A stretch of 64,000 nucleotides of DNA from Streptomyces sp. JB150 (lineage in GTDB: Bacteria > Actinomycetota > Actinomycetes > Streptomycetales > Streptomycetaceae). The DNA lies in the NCBI RefSeq assembly GCF_011193355.1, contig NZ_CP049780.1, positions 3,733,085-3,797,084 on the forward strand, given 5' to 3'. The translations under genes and the position numbers were made by a program. The number at the start of each line of letters is the position of its first letter. Position 1 is the first letter of the stretch. This document shows positions 1-8,941 of the stretch, piece by piece. The notes under the pieces are model-generated. The model searched no databases, was not told where the DNA came from, and saw only the letters and a program-made list of their open reading frames with translations.

Positions 1-1016
1 GCGACGATCCGGATGAGGTCGGCGCTCACCGCCGCCGGCAGCAATCCGGAGGTGCAGTTGGTCAGCACGACGGCCGCGACATCGTCGTCCACGCTGAAGG
101 TGAGGTTGGCCAGGAAGCCCGGAAGCGAGCCCGAGTGGCCGGCCAGGCGTCGACCGCCGCCGTGGTGGATCTGCAGCCCGAGCCCGTACGTGACGCCGTC
201 GGCGAGATCCGCCGGTTCCGCGGGAGCGGCCGGCGTCCGCATCTCCCGTACGGACTCCGCGCTCAGCACCCTGTCGTCCCCGTGCATCAGGAAGGCGGCG
301 AACTTCGCCAAGTCCGCAGTGGTCGACCACAGTTGCCCGGCCGGAGCCATCCGGCCCAGGTCCTCCGCCGGCTCCGGCAGCATCACGTCGGCCCAGGGAT
401 GCACCGCCCACCCACCGGCGTGCGGGGACGACGGCCGGCCGCTCGTCCGGCTGAGGCCCAGCGGTTCGAGCACCTCGCGCCGGAGGACGTCCTCCCACGG
501 AGCGCCGCGCAGCTCCTCCACGAGTGCGCCGAGCAGTGTGTAGCCGGGGTTCGAGTAGTGATGACGGCGGCCGACGGGGTGCCGGAAGGGCTGCTCTCCC
601 AGGACGTCCGCCAGTTCCGGCCGCAGGGATCCGGGAGTGCGCTCCCACCAGGGCGCCGGGCTCTCGGCGGCCAGCCCGCTGGTGTGCGCCAGCAGCTCGG
701 CGATGGTCGCCTCCCCCGCACCGGTGCCGGGCAGATGCTTCTCCAGTGGGTCCCCGAGATCGAGGATGCCTTCGTCACGCAGCCTGAGGACGAGGACCGC
801 GGTGAAGGTCTTGGTGATCGAGCCGATCCGGTACTGCACGTTCTCGTCCGGCCCATGCCCGTCCACCGAGGTCCGCGCCCCGTGCCAGACGGCCCGCCCG
901 TCCCTGACCACCGCCGCCACCAGCGACGGTGTGCGTCCTTCCGCCTGTGCCACGGCGATCCGGTGCAGCAACGCCCTCCGCGTACCGGGGAACAGGTCTC
1001 CCTGAGATGTCATCAT
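1..1016 (-). CDS. Serine hydrolase of the beta-lactamase class C / D-Ala-D-Ala carboxypeptidase family (3' end outside window)
   Basis: About 338 residues are visible and the reading frame is still open at the window edge, so the C-terminus is missing. The class C beta-lactamase / serine hydrolase signature is complete: SITK at residues 66-69 (nucleophile Ser66, Lys69), YSN at 154-156 and an HSGSLPG motif near the end, equivalent to the K/HxG box. I see no N-terminal signal peptide, so a cytoplasmic esterase or peptidase is as likely as a periplasmic carboxypeptidase, and the true substrate cannot be told. The start is one of two consecutive ATG codons (1014-1016 or 1011-1013). It is divergent from the DHFR-like gene, with about 150 bp between them for two promoters. 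Confidence 0.85.
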   Translation of the reverse strand, partial: MMTSQGDLFPGTRRALLHRIAVAQAEGRTPSLVAAVVRDGRAVWHGARTSVDGHGPDENVQYRIGSITKTFTAVLVLRLRDEGILDLGDPLEKHLPGTGAGEATIAELLAHTSGLAAESPAPWWERTPGSLRPELADVLGEQPFRHPVGRRHHYSNPGYTLLGALVEELRGAPWEDVLRREVLEPLGLSRTSGRPSSPHAGGWAVHPWADVMLPEPAEDLGRMAPAGQLWSTTADLAKFAAFLMHGDDRVLSAESVREMRTPAAPAEPADLADGVTYGLGLQIHHGGGRRLAGHSGSLPGFLANLTFSVDDDVAAVVLTNCTSGLLPAAVSADLIRIV

Positions 1017-1167
1017 GTGCCCAGTCCATCCCGAGCGGCCCCGGACGTCGAGTCGGTATCTCGATGACACGTCTGTTTGCACGCTCGCGGACCGTCGCGC
1101 GCACCGATGAGTTTTCCGCGCCGGGCCGGTCCGCACGCGTGAGACCGACTCACGAAAGGCCGGCGCC

Positions 1168-1731
1168 ATGCGGAAACTGATCTACGGCATGAACCTGTCC
1201 CTGGACGGCTTCATCGCCGCACCCGGCGACGACATCGGCTGGAGCGTGCCGAGCGACGAGCTGTTCCAGTTCTGGTCCGACCGGTTGGAGGCGACCGACC
1301 TGACGCTGTACGGGCGCAAGCTGTGGCAGACGATGAGCTCCTACTGGCCGACCGGCGACCGGCAGCCCGGCGCCACCCCGGCGGAGATCGAGTACGCGCG
1401 CCGCTGGCGGGACATGCCGAAGGTGGTGTTCTCGTCGACGATCGACAAGGTCGACTGGAACACCCGCCTGGTCACCGGCGACGCGGTCGCCGAGATCACC
1501 CGGCTCAAGGCCGAGGACGGCGGCCCGATGGACATCGGCGGCGCGACGCTCGCCGGGGCGGCGATGCGCGCCGGGCTGATCGACGAGTACGTGCTGGCCA
1601 CCGCGCCGGTCCTGGTGGGCGGCGGCACGCCGTTCTTCACCTCGCTGGACAGCTGGGTGAACCTGGAGCTGATGGAGACGCGGAAGTTCCCCTGCGGCGT
1701 GATCCTGACCAGGTACGAGACGAGGCGCTGA
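1168..1731 (+). CDS. Dihydrofolate reductase family protein (RibD C-terminal-like)
   Basis: 187 residues, the usual length of the stand-alone RibD_C/DHFR-like family. It opens with MRKLIYGMNLSLDGFIAA, the typical strand and 'SLDGFIA' motif, then an LYGRKLWQTM segment that matches the family's Rossmann-like NADPH fold, and later a GGATLAG glycine turn and a VLVGGGTPFF motif. These proteins are predicted NADPH-dependent reductases of unknown substrate, and true folate reduction is not implied. An AAAGG purine run lies about 8 nt before the ATG. It stands alone between a divergent hydrolase and the convergent end of dnaB. Confidence 0.88.
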   Translation: MRKLIYGMNLSLDGFIAAPGDDIGWSVPSDELFQFWSDRLEATDLTLYGRKLWQTMSSYWPTGDRQPGATPAEIEYARRWRDMPKVVFSSTIDKVDWNTRLVTGDAVAEITRLKAEDGGPMDIGGATLAGAAMRAGLIDEYVLATAPVLVGGGTPFFTSLDSWVNLELMETRKFPCGVILTRYETRR

Positions 1732-1784
1732 CCGCGCGTCCGGTAGCCACGGTCTCTGGGCGCCGCGGGTGACATCAGGGGAGC

Positions 1785-1813
1785 CGGATCGATCGCGCCG
1801 CGCACGCGATCCG
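1785..1813. terminator. Possible bidirectional terminator hairpin between the DHFR-like gene and dnaB
   Basis: CGGATCG (1785-1791) and CGATCCG (1807-1813) form an inverted repeat in the short gap between two convergent genes. The arms can be extended with a bulge. There is no T-tract. Confidence 0.4.
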
Positions 1814-1817
1814 CGGC

Positions 1818-3293
1818 TCAGGTCTGCGCCATGTCCACGAAGCGCGAGTAGTGACCCTGGAAGGCGACGGTGATCGTCGCCGTGGGGCCGTTACGGTGCT
1901 TGGCGACGATCAGGTCAGCCTCGCCCGCGCGGGGGGACTCCTTCTCGTAGGCGTCCTCGCGGTGCAGCAGGATGACCATGTCGGCGTCCTGCTCGATGGA
2001 GCCGGACTCTCGCAGGTCCGAGACCATCGGCTTCTTGTCGGTGCGCTGCTCCGGACCACGGTTCAGCTGGGACAGCGCGATGACCGGGATCTCCAGCTCC
2101 TTGGCCAGCAGCTTGAGGTTACGGGACATGTCCGAGACCTCCTGCTGCCGGCTCTCGGCGCGCTTGGAACCGCCGGACTGCATCAGCTGGAGGTAGTCGA
2201 TGACGACGAGCCGCAGGTCGTTGCGCTGCTTCAGCCGGCGGCATTTGGCCCGGATCTCCATCATCGAGAGGTTCGGGCTGTCGTCGATGTAGAGCGGTGC
2301 CGCGGAGACGTCCGGCATCCGGCGGGCCAGGCGGGTCCAGTCCTCGTCGGTCATCGTGCCGGAGCGCATGTGGTGGAGCGCGACCCGGGCCTCGGCGGAC
2401 AGCAGTCGCATCGCGATCTCGTTGCGGCCCATTTCGAGGGAGAAGATCACGCTGGGCAGGTTGTGCTTAATCGCCGCGGCGCGGGCGAAGTCCAGTGCGA
2501 GCGTCGACTTACCCATGGCGGGACGCGCGGCGATGACGATCATCTGGCCCGGGTGGAGACCGTTGGTGAGCGCGTCGAAGTCGGTGAAGCCGGTGGGGAC
2601 ACCGGTCATCTCGCCGCTGCGCGAGCCGATGGCCTCGATCTCGTCGAGGGCGCCTTCCATGATGTCGCCCAGCGGTAGGTAGTCCTCGCTGGTGCGCTGC
2701 TCGGTGACCGCGTAGATCTCGGCCTGGGCGCGGTTGACGATCTCGTCGACGTCGTCGTCGGCCGCGTATCCCATCTGCGTGATCCGGGTGCCGGCCTCGA
2801 CGAGGCGACGCAGGACCGCGCGCTCGTGGACGATTTCCGCGTAGTACTCGGCGTTGGCCGCGGTGGGCACCGTCTGCACGAGGGTGTGCAGATACGCGGC
2901 GCCGCCGACCTTGTTGATCTCACCGCGCTTGGTCAGCTCGGCGGCGATGGTGATCGGGTCGGCCGGCTCGCCCTTGGCGTAGACGTCCAGGATGGCCTGG
3001 TAGATCGTCTCGTGGGCGGGCTTGTAGAAGTCGTGGCCCTTGAGGATTTCCACGACGTCGGCGATGGCGTCCTTGGAGAGCAGCATGCCGCCCAGGACGG
3101 ACTGCTCGGCGTTGAGGTCCTGCGGCGGGACCCGTTCGAAGGCCGGACCTCCGCCGTCCCACGCGCCGTTCTCACTGCCGCGGTCGTGCTGCTCGTCCCG
3201 GCTCCGGCCGCCGTCCGGACGACGGCGGGAGGGCAGGCGATCGCTGGGACCGCTGTCGGCCCACGGATCGTTCAAGGGCTCGGAAATGCTCAC
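1818..3293 (-). CDS. dnaB: Replicative DNA helicase DnaB
   Basis: 491 residues from the GTG at 3291-3293, which has GGAGGAGG 7-8 nt upstream. The open frame extends further 5' but without a better start. The protein has a charged, probably disordered N-terminal tail of about 50 residues, the DnaB N-terminal domain (from PPQDLNAEQSVLGGMLL) and the RecA-like motor with Walker A PAMGKST (Lys near 262), the VVIDYLQLM Walker B region and a SQLNRGPEQRTDKKP motif. It unwinds DNA at the fork as a hexamer and should load at the oriC about 37 kb away. The DciA homologue in the same window is its likely partner. I see no intein, although actinobacterial dnaB often carries one. Confidence 0.97.
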   Translation of the reverse strand: MSISEPLNDPWADSGPSDRLPSRRRPDGGRSRDEQHDRGSENGAWDGGGPAFERVPPQDLNAEQSVLGGMLLSKDAIADVVEILKGHDFYKPAHETIYQAILDVYAKGEPADPITIAAELTKRGEINKVGGAAYLHTLVQTVPTAANAEYYAEIVHERAVLRRLVEAGTRITQMGYAADDDVDEIVNRAQAEIYAVTEQRTSEDYLPLGDIMEGALDEIEAIGSRSGEMTGVPTGFTDFDALTNGLHPGQMIVIAARPAMGKSTLALDFARAAAIKHNLPSVIFSLEMGRNEIAMRLLSAEARVALHHMRSGTMTDEDWTRLARRMPDVSAAPLYIDDSPNLSMMEIRAKCRRLKQRNDLRLVVIDYLQLMQSGGSKRAESRQQEVSDMSRNLKLLAKELEIPVIALSQLNRGPEQRTDKKPMVSDLRESGSIEQDADMVILLHREDAYEKESPRAGEADLIVAKHRNGPTATITVAFQGHYSRFVDMAQT

Positions 3294-3753
3294 CGAGCCA
3301 CCTCCTCCCGTCCGCGGAACGGACCTCGCCGTGCCCCTCAGTTCTACGGCACGGCACTGACAAATCGAGCAGCCCAACTCCGCTTGTGGAGCGCCGGTTT
3401 TGTCATGGTTTCCCGGCCGCCGGACGGAGCGGGCGCCGGACCACGGTAGGCCCCTCGGCACCGTCAGCCAATCTGGTTATCCACAGGCCATGTGGACGAC
3501 GGGCCCGATGCTGTGGAGAACTGCCCGAAACCTGTGCACGACCCGGTGGACAGCCCTGTGAACAAGAACTCGCGCGACTCATCGGAATGCCACTGACCTG
3601 CGGTTTTCGCATCCACCGGCTGTGCAGAAGAAAAACTTCCCCAGTCGGGCCAAGATCACTTCGCACGGTGTACGGGAACGCACACCGCGAGACACAGAGT
3701 AAGGGTCACTAATCCTTTGCATCACTTACCTGTGGACGATTAGATTGGTGCTC
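3294..3753. other. dnaB-MATE intergenic region with a DnaA-box cluster
   Basis: This 460-bp gap separates divergent genes. It carries a perfect DnaA box TTATCCACA at 3477-3485. Further reverse-strand box-like 9-mers lie at 3491-3499 (TCGTCCACA), 3512-3520 (TTCTCCACA), 3545-3553 (CTGTCCACC), 3557-3565 (TTGTTCACA) and 3731-3739 (TCGTCCACA). Six boxes within about 260 bp is far above what I see elsewhere outside oriC. The dnaB promoter must lie in the left part but I could not define it. Confidence 0.7.
3717..3746 (+). promoter_or_regulatory. Promoter of the MATE gene, predicted leaderless transcript
   Basis: TTGCAT (3717-3722), an 18-bp spacer and TAGATT (3741-3746) make a sigma-HrdB-type promoter. 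The expected +1, about 7 nt downstream, falls on or next to the ATG at 3754, and no Shine-Dalgarno sequence lies before that ATG. A DnaA-box-like 9-mer (3731-3739) lies in the spacer. Confidence 0.6.
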
Positions 3754-5091
3754 ATGACACAGGCTCCCGCGACCCCCAAGACGGTCCGGCGACAGCACGA
3801 TCGGGAGATCGTCGCGCTGGCCGTCCCCGCCTTCGGCGCACTGGTCGCCGAGCCCTTGTTCGTCCTGGCCGACAGCGCGATCGTCGGTCACCTCGGAACG
3901 GCCCAGCTCGCCGGTCTCGGCGTCGCCTCCGCCCTCCTCACGACGGCAGTGAGCGTCTTCGTCTTCCTCGCCTACGCCACCACCGCCGCCGTTGCCCGCC
4001 GCGTAGGGGCCGGCGAACTGCGAGCCGCCATCCGTCAGGGCATGGACGGCATCTGGCTGGCCCTCCTGCTGGGCGCCGCCGTCATCGCCACCGTGCTCCC
4101 CACCGCCCCCGCGCTGGTCGGCCTCTTCGGCGCATCCGACACAGTGGCCCCCTACGCGACCACCTATCTGCGGATCTCCGCGCTCGGCATCCCCGCGATG
4201 CTCGTCGTCCTCGCGGCGACCGGCGTCCTGCGCGGACTCCAGGACACCAGGACACCGCTGTACGTCGCCGTCGCCGGTTTCGTCGCCAACGGCGCCCTCA
4301 ACGCGGGCCTCGTCTACGGCGCCGACCTCGGAATCGCGGGCTCCGCCTGGGGAACCGTCATCGCCCAGTGGGGCATGGCCACCGCCTATCTCGTGGTGGT
4401 CGTCCGCGGTGCACGCCGCCACGGGGCCTCGCTGCGCCCCGACGCCGCCGGGATCAAGGCCTCCGCCCAGGCAGGCGTCCCTCTGCTGGTGCGCACGCTC
4501 TCCCTGCGCGCGATCCTGATGATCGCCACCGCTGTGGCGGCCCGGCTCGGCGACGCCGACATCGCCGCCCACCAGATCATCCTGTCGCTGTGGAGCCTGC
4601 TCGCCTTCGCCCTCGACGCCATCGCCATCGCCGGTCAGGCCATCATCGGGCGTTATCTCGGCGCCGGGGACGCCCAGCGCGCGCGTGACGTCTGCCGGCG
4701 CATGGTGCAGTGGGGCATCGCCGTCGGCTTCCTGCTGGGCTTGCTCGTGATGGTGTCCCGTCCGCTCTTCCTGCCCCTGTTCACCAGCGACTCCGCCGTG
4801 AAGGACGCCGCGCTCCCCGCTCTGCTGGTGGTGGCCCTGTCCCAGCCGGTCAGCGGAGTCGTCTTCGTCCTGGACGGTGTCCTCATGGGCGCGGGCGACG
4901 GACCGTACCTCGCCTGGGCCATGGTGCTCACTCTGGCCGTCTTCACTCCGGTGGCCCTCCTCGTCCCCAGCCTCGGCGGCGGACTCACCGCCCTGTGGCT
5001 CGCGATGACCCTGATGATGACCGTCCGGATGCTCACCCTGTGGGTCCGCACCCGCTCGGGCCGCTGGCTCGTGACGGGAGCGACGCGCTGA
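3754..5091 (+). CDS. MATE family efflux transporter (DinF-like)
   Basis: 445 residues from ATG 3754. An in-frame TTG nine bases earlier is less likely because it would overlap the promoter. The N-terminal HDREIVALAVPAFGALVAEP and the following ADSAIVGHLG are typical of the DinF branch of multidrug and toxic compound extrusion (MATE) proteins. About twelve hydrophobic segments are visible in two similar halves. It should be an inner-membrane cation-coupled exporter of unknown substrate. It converges on rplI, with two parS sites and a strong terminator in between. Confidence 0.92.
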   Translation: MTQAPATPKTVRRQHDREIVALAVPAFGALVAEPLFVLADSAIVGHLGTAQLAGLGVASALLTTAVSVFVFLAYATTAAVARRVGAGELRAAIRQGMDGIWLALLLGAAVIATVLPTAPALVGLFGASDTVAPYATTYLRISALGIPAMLVVLAATGVLRGLQDTRTPLYVAVAGFVANGALNAGLVYGADLGIAGSAWGTVIAQWGMATAYLVVVVRGARRHGASLRPDAAGIKASAQAGVPLLVRTLSLRAILMIATAVAARLGDADIAAHQIILSLWSLLAFALDAIAIAGQAIIGRYLGAGDAQRARDVCRRMVQWGIAVGFLLGLLVMVSRPLFLPLFTSDSAVKDAALPALLVVALSQPVSGVVFVLDGVLMGAGDGPYLAWAMVLTLAVFTPVALLVPSLGGGLTALWLAMTLMMTVRMLTLWVRTRSGRWLVTGATR

Positions 5092-5151
5092 CGGCTGGGT
5101 GCACGCCGACGGCAAGACAACGCCTCGGCGACAGCGGCTGCTCCACGGCTC

Positions 5152-5165
5152 GTTTCACGTGAAAC
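5152..5165. promoter_or_regulatory. parS site (perfect GTTTCACGTGAAAC)
   Basis: Perfect 14-bp ParB-binding palindrome. It is extended by GGCTC/GAGCC flanks into a 24-bp perfect palindrome (5147-5170), just past the 3' end of the MATE gene. Confidence 0.95.
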
Positions 5166-5170
5166 GAGCC

Positions 5171-5184
5171 GTTTCACGTGAAAC
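5171..5184. promoter_or_regulatory. parS site (perfect GTTTCACGTGAAAC)
   Basis: Second perfect ParB site, starting 19 bp after the first one starts. It lies between convergent genes. Confidence 0.95.
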
Positions 5185-5229
5185 CACCCGTGCCGCAATG
5201 CCGACCCGGCTGCCCTCGAACACACACGA

Positions 5230-5264
5230 AGAGGGGCCGCACCCTGCACGGGTGCGGCCCCTCT
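5230..5264. terminator. Terminator after rplI (and the MATE gene)
   Basis: AGAGGGGCCGCACCC (5230-5244) and its complement (5250-5264) form a 15-bp perfect GC-rich stem with a 5-nt loop between the convergent genes. Confidence 0.8.
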
Positions 5265-5291
5265 CTCAGCTGTTCAAGCCGAGCGCAGCTA

Positions 5292-5738
5292 TCAGGCCGC
5301 GACGACCTCGATGTTGACCTTGGCGGCAACCTCGGGGTGCAGACGCACGGACGTCTCGTGGGCGCCCAGGGTCTTGATCGGCGTGCCGAGCTCGATGCGG
5401 CGCTTGTCGACCTCGGGGCCACCGGCAGCCTTGATCGCCGAGGCGATGTCGGCCGGGGTGACGGAACCGAAGAGACGACCGGCGTCGCCGGAGCGGACGG
5501 CCAGGCGGACCTTGACGCCCTCGAGCTGGGCCTTCACAGCGTTGGCCTGCTCGATGGTCTGGATCTCGTGGATCTTGCGAGCACGACGGATCTGCTCGAC
5601 GTCCTTCTCGCCACCCTTGGTCCAGCGGATAGCGAACTTCCGCGGGATCAGGTAGTTGCGAGCGTAGCCGTCCTTGACGTCGACGACATCGCCGGCGGCA
5701 CCGAGGCCGGAGACCTCGTGGGTGAGGATGATCTTCAT
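5292..5738 (-). CDS. rplI: 50S ribosomal protein L9
   Basis: 148 residues, the normal length. It begins [22 protein letters not shown] followed by [11 protein letters not shown], the rRNA-binding N-terminal domain, then a long helix and the C-terminal domain ending in EVVAA. It is the last gene of the rpsF-ssb-rpsR-rplI operon, 18 nt after rpsR, and is followed by a strong hairpin. An AGGGAAGGGTGACC run precedes the ATG. Confidence 0.97.
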   Translation of the reverse strand: MKIILTHEVSGLGAAGDVVDVKDGYARNYLIPRKFAIRWTKGGEKDVEQIRRARKIHEIQTIEQANAVKAQLEGVKVRLAVRSGDAGRLFGSVTPADIASAIKAAGGPEVDKRRIELGTPIKTLGAHETSVRLHPEVAAKVNIEVVAA

Positions 5739-5756
5739 GAGTCGGTCACCCTTCCC

Positions 5757-5993
5757 TTAGCGCGCGGTGGACGTGTAGGGCAGCAGCGCCATCTCACGGC
5801 TGTTCTTGACGGCCGTGGCGACGTCACGCTGGTGCTGCGTGCAGTTGCCGGTCACGCGGCGGGCACGGATCTTGCCGCGGTCGGAAATGAACTTCCGCAG
5901 CATGTTCGTGTCCTTGTAGTCCACGTACGTGACCTTGTCCTTGCAGAACGCGCAGACCTTCTTCTTAGGCTTGCGCACAGGCGGCTTCGCCAT
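5757..5993 (-). CDS. rpsR: 30S ribosomal protein S18
   Basis: 78 residues. The N-terminus [20 protein letters not shown] contains a CxxC pair, the half zinc-ribbon of the C+ (zinc-binding) S18 type, and the body has the [11 protein letters not shown] motif. Streptomyces genomes usually hold a second, C-minus S18 in a zinc-regulated cluster, so this should be the housekeeping copy. It lies 45 nt after ssb in the rpsF operon and is preceded by a good ribosome-binding site (GGAGAATCACC). Confidence 0.96.
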   Translation of the reverse strand: MAKPPVRKPKKKVCAFCKDKVTYVDYKDTNMLRKFISDRGKIRARRVTGNCTQHQRDVATAVKNSREMALLPYTSTAR

Positions 5994-6038
5994 GGTGATT
6001 CTCCTGTGTGATCAAGAAGTTGGGGTGCGAGCCCGCCC

Positions 6039-6614
6039 TTAGAAGGGAGGCTCGTCCGAGTAGCCGCCACCGCCGCCGGAGCCGCCGCCCCAGCCGCCGC
6101 CCTGGTTGCCACCGGCGGGAGCGCCGGTCGCCCACGGGTCGTCGGCGGGAGCGCCGCCACCCTGCTGGCCGCCACCGGGGCCGCCGCCCCAGCCGCCGCC
6201 CTGCTGGCCGCCGCCACCGCCGCCGTAACCGCCGCCCTGGCCACCCCGGCCGCTGGTCTTGGTGACCTTGGCCGTGGCGTTGCGCAGGCTGGGGCCGACT
6301 TCCTCGACGTCCAGCTCGAAGACCGTGCGCTTGACACCCTCACGGTCCTCGTACGACCGCTGCTTCAGCCGGCCCTGCACGATGACGCGCATGCCCCGCT
6401 GAAGGGACTCGGCGACGTTCTCGGCCGCCTGGCGCCAGACCGAGCAGGTCAGGAAGAGGCTTTCGCCGTCCTTCCACTCGTTGGTCTGACGGTCGAAGGT
6501 GCGGGGAGTGGACGCGACACGGAACTTCGCGACCGCCGCACCGGAGGGGGTGAAGCGCAGCTCGGGGTCGTCGACAAGATTGCCGATGACCGTGATGACG
6601 GTCTCGCCTGCCAT
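6039..6614 (-). CDS. ssb: Single-stranded DNA-binding protein SSB
   Basis: 191 residues. The OB-fold occupies about residues 1-115 ([20 protein letters not shown], then [20 protein letters not shown]). A glycine- and glutamine-rich linker of about 70 residues follows, and the acidic DEPPF tip ends the protein; this is the tail that binds replication partners. The very glycine-rich linker is the usual actinomycete form. The gene lies between rpsF and rpsR, the standard operon context, and a GAGAGGTTCCCCC run precedes the ATG. Confidence 0.96.
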   Translation of the reverse strand: MAGETVITVIGNLVDDPELRFTPSGAAVAKFRVASTPRTFDRQTNEWKDGESLFLTCSVWRQAAENVAESLQRGMRVIVQGRLKQRSYEDREGVKRTVFELDVEEVGPSLRNATAKVTKTSGRGGQGGGYGGGGGGQQGGGWGGGPGGGQQGGGAPADDPWATGAPAGGNQGGGWGGGSGGGGGYSDEPPF

Positions 6615-6694
6615 GGGGGAACCTCTCGGCGGGTTTGCTGCTGCTGGCTGCTGGTGGTGCTACTCGAGTCCCGAGATCAGCTGAGCGGGTGAGC

Positions 6695-6985
6695 TCAGTG
6701 GGTCTCGGGGCGGAGGACCTTGGTCCGGAGGACCGACTCGTTCAGGTTCATCTGGCGGTCGAGCTCCTTGACGACCGCAGGCTCGGCCTGCAGGTCGATG
6801 ACCGAGTAGATGCCCTCGGGCTTCTTCTTGATCTCGTACGCGAGACGACGACGGCCCCAGGTGTCGACCTTCTCGACCTTTCCGCCACCGTCACGGACGA
6901 CAGAAAGGAAGTTCTCGATCAGCGGGGAGACAGCGCGCTCCTCGAGATCGGGGTCGAGGATGACCATCACCTCGTAGTGACGCAT
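6695..6985 (-). CDS. rpsF: 30S ribosomal protein S6
   Basis: 96 residues from the ATG at 6983-6985, which has AAAGGAGGTGGG just upstream. The frame is open for 31 more codons 5' but those look non-coding. [17 protein letters not shown] and the later [10 protein letters not shown] segment are diagnostic of S6, the partner of S18 on the 30S platform. It is the first gene of the rpsF-ssb-rpsR-rplI operon. The 285-bp divergent gap 6986-7271 should hold its promoter and that of the 100-aa membrane protein, but I could not fix either. Confidence 0.97.
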   Translation of the reverse strand: MRHYEVMVILDPDLEERAVSPLIENFLSVVRDGGGKVEKVDTWGRRRLAYEIKKKPEGIYSVIDLQAEPAVVKELDRQMNLNESVLRTKVLRPETH

Positions 6986-7271
6986 GTGGAACCCACCTCC
7001 TTTGGACTCAGCGGCCACGGTCGTTCCGTGGCAGGAGGGTTGTGATGCGTACGCAACGGTATCGGCCGCCACTGACAATCAGGGGTCGGTGAGCGATATC
7101 CCAGGTGGGCCGGGTGTTAGCTCCTGGCGAGCCTGGGCAGACACCGGTGCAGACGGTACAGACTACCCGCACACCGGCTTCCGGTTGAAATCCGGTCGCG
7201 GAGGCGGTCAGTCTGTACACAACGGGTGTGTATGGCGCTACGTGCGCCGTTTTCCGCAAGGAGGTGCCCAC

Positions 7272-7574
7272 ATGGCACAGGCATTGCGACCCAACACCGC
7301 CGGTTCCCTCTTCGCCACCGACGGCAGGCCCCACCCCGTCCAGGACGCCCTGCTGGCCGTGACCCTGGTGCTCGGCGTGGTCTCGTTCGTCACGGCGCAG
7401 TTCCCCAGCCTGCATCTGCTGAGCTCCTGGACCGGTCTGGTGGGGATCTTCACCGGCGCGTACGGCCAGTGGATCTCGGAAACGACCCGCGAACGCTTCG
7501 GGCTGATCCTGGGCCTCGGTGCCTCCGGGCTCGGCTTCTTCCTCGGCATGGCGCACGGCGGCCTCTTCGGCTGA
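7272..7574 (+). CDS. Small membrane protein of unknown function (100 aa)
   Basis: 100 residues from ATG 7272, chosen because AAGGAGGTGCCC lies directly upstream. The open frame continues 5' for 96 codons without other support. A short polar start (MAQALRPNTAGSLFATDG) is followed by three hydrophobic segments (about residues 28-45, 50-65 and 78-98). I do not recognise the family from its sequence. It sits between the rpsF operon and femX, a conserved position in Streptomyces. The glycine-rich end GLGASGLGFFLGMAHGG suggests a packed transmembrane helix. Confidence 0.75.
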   Translation: MAQALRPNTAGSLFATDGRPHPVQDALLAVTLVLGVVSFVTAQFPSLHLLSSWTGLVGIFTGAYGQWISETTRERFGLILGLGASGLGFFLGMAHGGLFG

Positions 7575-7588
7575 GGCCCCGGCCGCAC

Positions 7589-7638
7589 CGGCACCTCGCC
7601 CCCGCCCCGGCAGCCGTCTGGCCGGGGCGAAGGTGCCG
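7589..7638 (+). terminator. Probable terminator hairpin
   Basis: CGGCACCTCGCCCC (7589-7602) pairs with GGGGCGAAGGTGCCG (7624-7638) with one bulged base, after the 100-aa membrane protein gene and before femX. Confidence 0.5.
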
Positions 7639-7736
7639 TACGCCCAATCGGGCCGCTTCCCGGGCGCAGTAGGCTTCGGCGCTAGAGCCGGAGCCCCTGT
7701 ACCCATGGGGACACACCAGCCCGAGGAGCGCCCCGA

Positions 7737-8858
7737 ATGAGCCTGACCCTGAGGACCATCAGTCGCGAGCAGCATCTGGCCTACATCCAGAGCCTGCCGG
7801 CGGCGAGCCACATGCAGGTCCCGGCCTGGGCAGACGTCAAGGCGGAGTGGCGTTCGGAGAATCTCGGCTGGTTCGACGAGCGCACCGGCGAGCTGGTCGG
7901 CGTGGGCCTCGTCCTCTACCGTCAGCTGCCGAAGATCAAGCGCTACCTGGCCTATCTCCCCGAGGGCCCGGTCATCAACTGGTTCGCGCCGAACCTCGAG
8001 GACTGGATCCAGCCGATGCTGGCGCACCTGAAGCAGCAGGGCGCCTTCTCCGTGAAGATGGGCCCGCCGGTGATCATCCGGCGCTGGGAGGCCGCTTCCA
8101 TCAAGCAGGGCATCCAGAACCCGGACGTGAAGCGCCTGCGGGACATGGAGGCGGACTTCATCGAGCCGCGTGCCTTCGAGGTGGCCGACAAGCTGCGCCG
8201 CATGGGCTGGCAGCAGGGCGAGGACGGCGGCGCCGGCTTCGGCGACGTGCAGCCCCGCTACGTCTTCCAGGTGCCGCTGGCCAACCGGTCCCTGGAAGAG
8301 GTGCACAAGAACTTCAACCAGCTGTGGCGCCGCAACATCAAGAAGGCCGAGAAGGCCGGGGTCGAGGTCGTCCAGGGCGGCTACCACGACCTGGAGGAGT
8401 GGCAGCGGCTGTACGAGATCACCGCGGTGCGCGACAAGTTCCGGCCCCGCCCGCTGTCGTACTTCCAGCGCATGTGGACGGCCCTCAACAGCGAGGACCC
8501 CAACCGCATGCGGCTGTACTTCGCCCGGCACAACGGGGTGAACCTGTCGGCGGCGACGATGCTGATCGTCGGCGGCCACGTCTGGTACTCCTACGGCGCC
8601 TCCGACAACATCGGCCGTGAGGTCCGGCCCTCGAACGCGATGCAGTGGCGGATGCTGCGCGATGCCTACGCGCTCGGCGCCACCGTCTACGACCTGCGGG
8701 GCATCTCCGACTCGCTGGACGAGTCCGACCACCTCTTCGGCCTCATCCAGTTCAAGGTGGGCACCGGCGGCCAGGCCGCCGAATACCTCGGCGAGTGGGA
8801 CTTCCCGCTGAACAAGCTGCTCCACAAGGCGCTCGACATCTACATGTCGCGCCGCTGA
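7737..8858 (+). CDS. femX: FemX-type lipid II peptidyltransferase (FemABX family)
   Basis: 373 residues, with GAGGAG 8-9 nt before the ATG. The family's two GNAT-like lobes are visible: the first from MQVPAWADVKAEW to about residue 180, the second carrying NQLWRRNIKKAEKAGVEV and YDLRGISDSLDESDHLFG. No long coiled-coil insertion of the FemA/FemB type is seen, which fits the FemX branch that adds the first branch residue (glycine in Streptomyces) from aminoacyl-tRNA to the diaminopimelate side chain of lipid II. It acts in the cytoplasm at the membrane. The neighbouring alanine-racemase-like gene and a nearby class A PBP support a peptidoglycan role. Confidence 0.88.
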   Translation: MSLTLRTISREQHLAYIQSLPAASHMQVPAWADVKAEWRSENLGWFDERTGELVGVGLVLYRQLPKIKRYLAYLPEGPVINWFAPNLEDWIQPMLAHLKQQGAFSVKMGPPVIIRRWEAASIKQGIQNPDVKRLRDMEADFIEPRAFEVADKLRRMGWQQGEDGGAGFGDVQPRYVFQVPLANRSLEEVHKNFNQLWRRNIKKAEKAGVEVVQGGYHDLEEWQRLYEITAVRDKFRPRPLSYFQRMWTALNSEDPNRMRLYFARHNGVNLSAATMLIVGGHVWYSYGASDNIGREVRPSNAMQWRMLRDAYALGATVYDLRGISDSLDESDHLFGLIQFKVGTGGQAAEYLGEWDFPLNKLLHKALDIYMSRR

Positions 8859-8941
8859 GCGCGGGGCGTTTGCTTCCATAGCTCCGACAGCTTCCATACC
8901 TCTGATACACCGCAGCCACGAGAAAGGTTCCAGGTCCGGCC

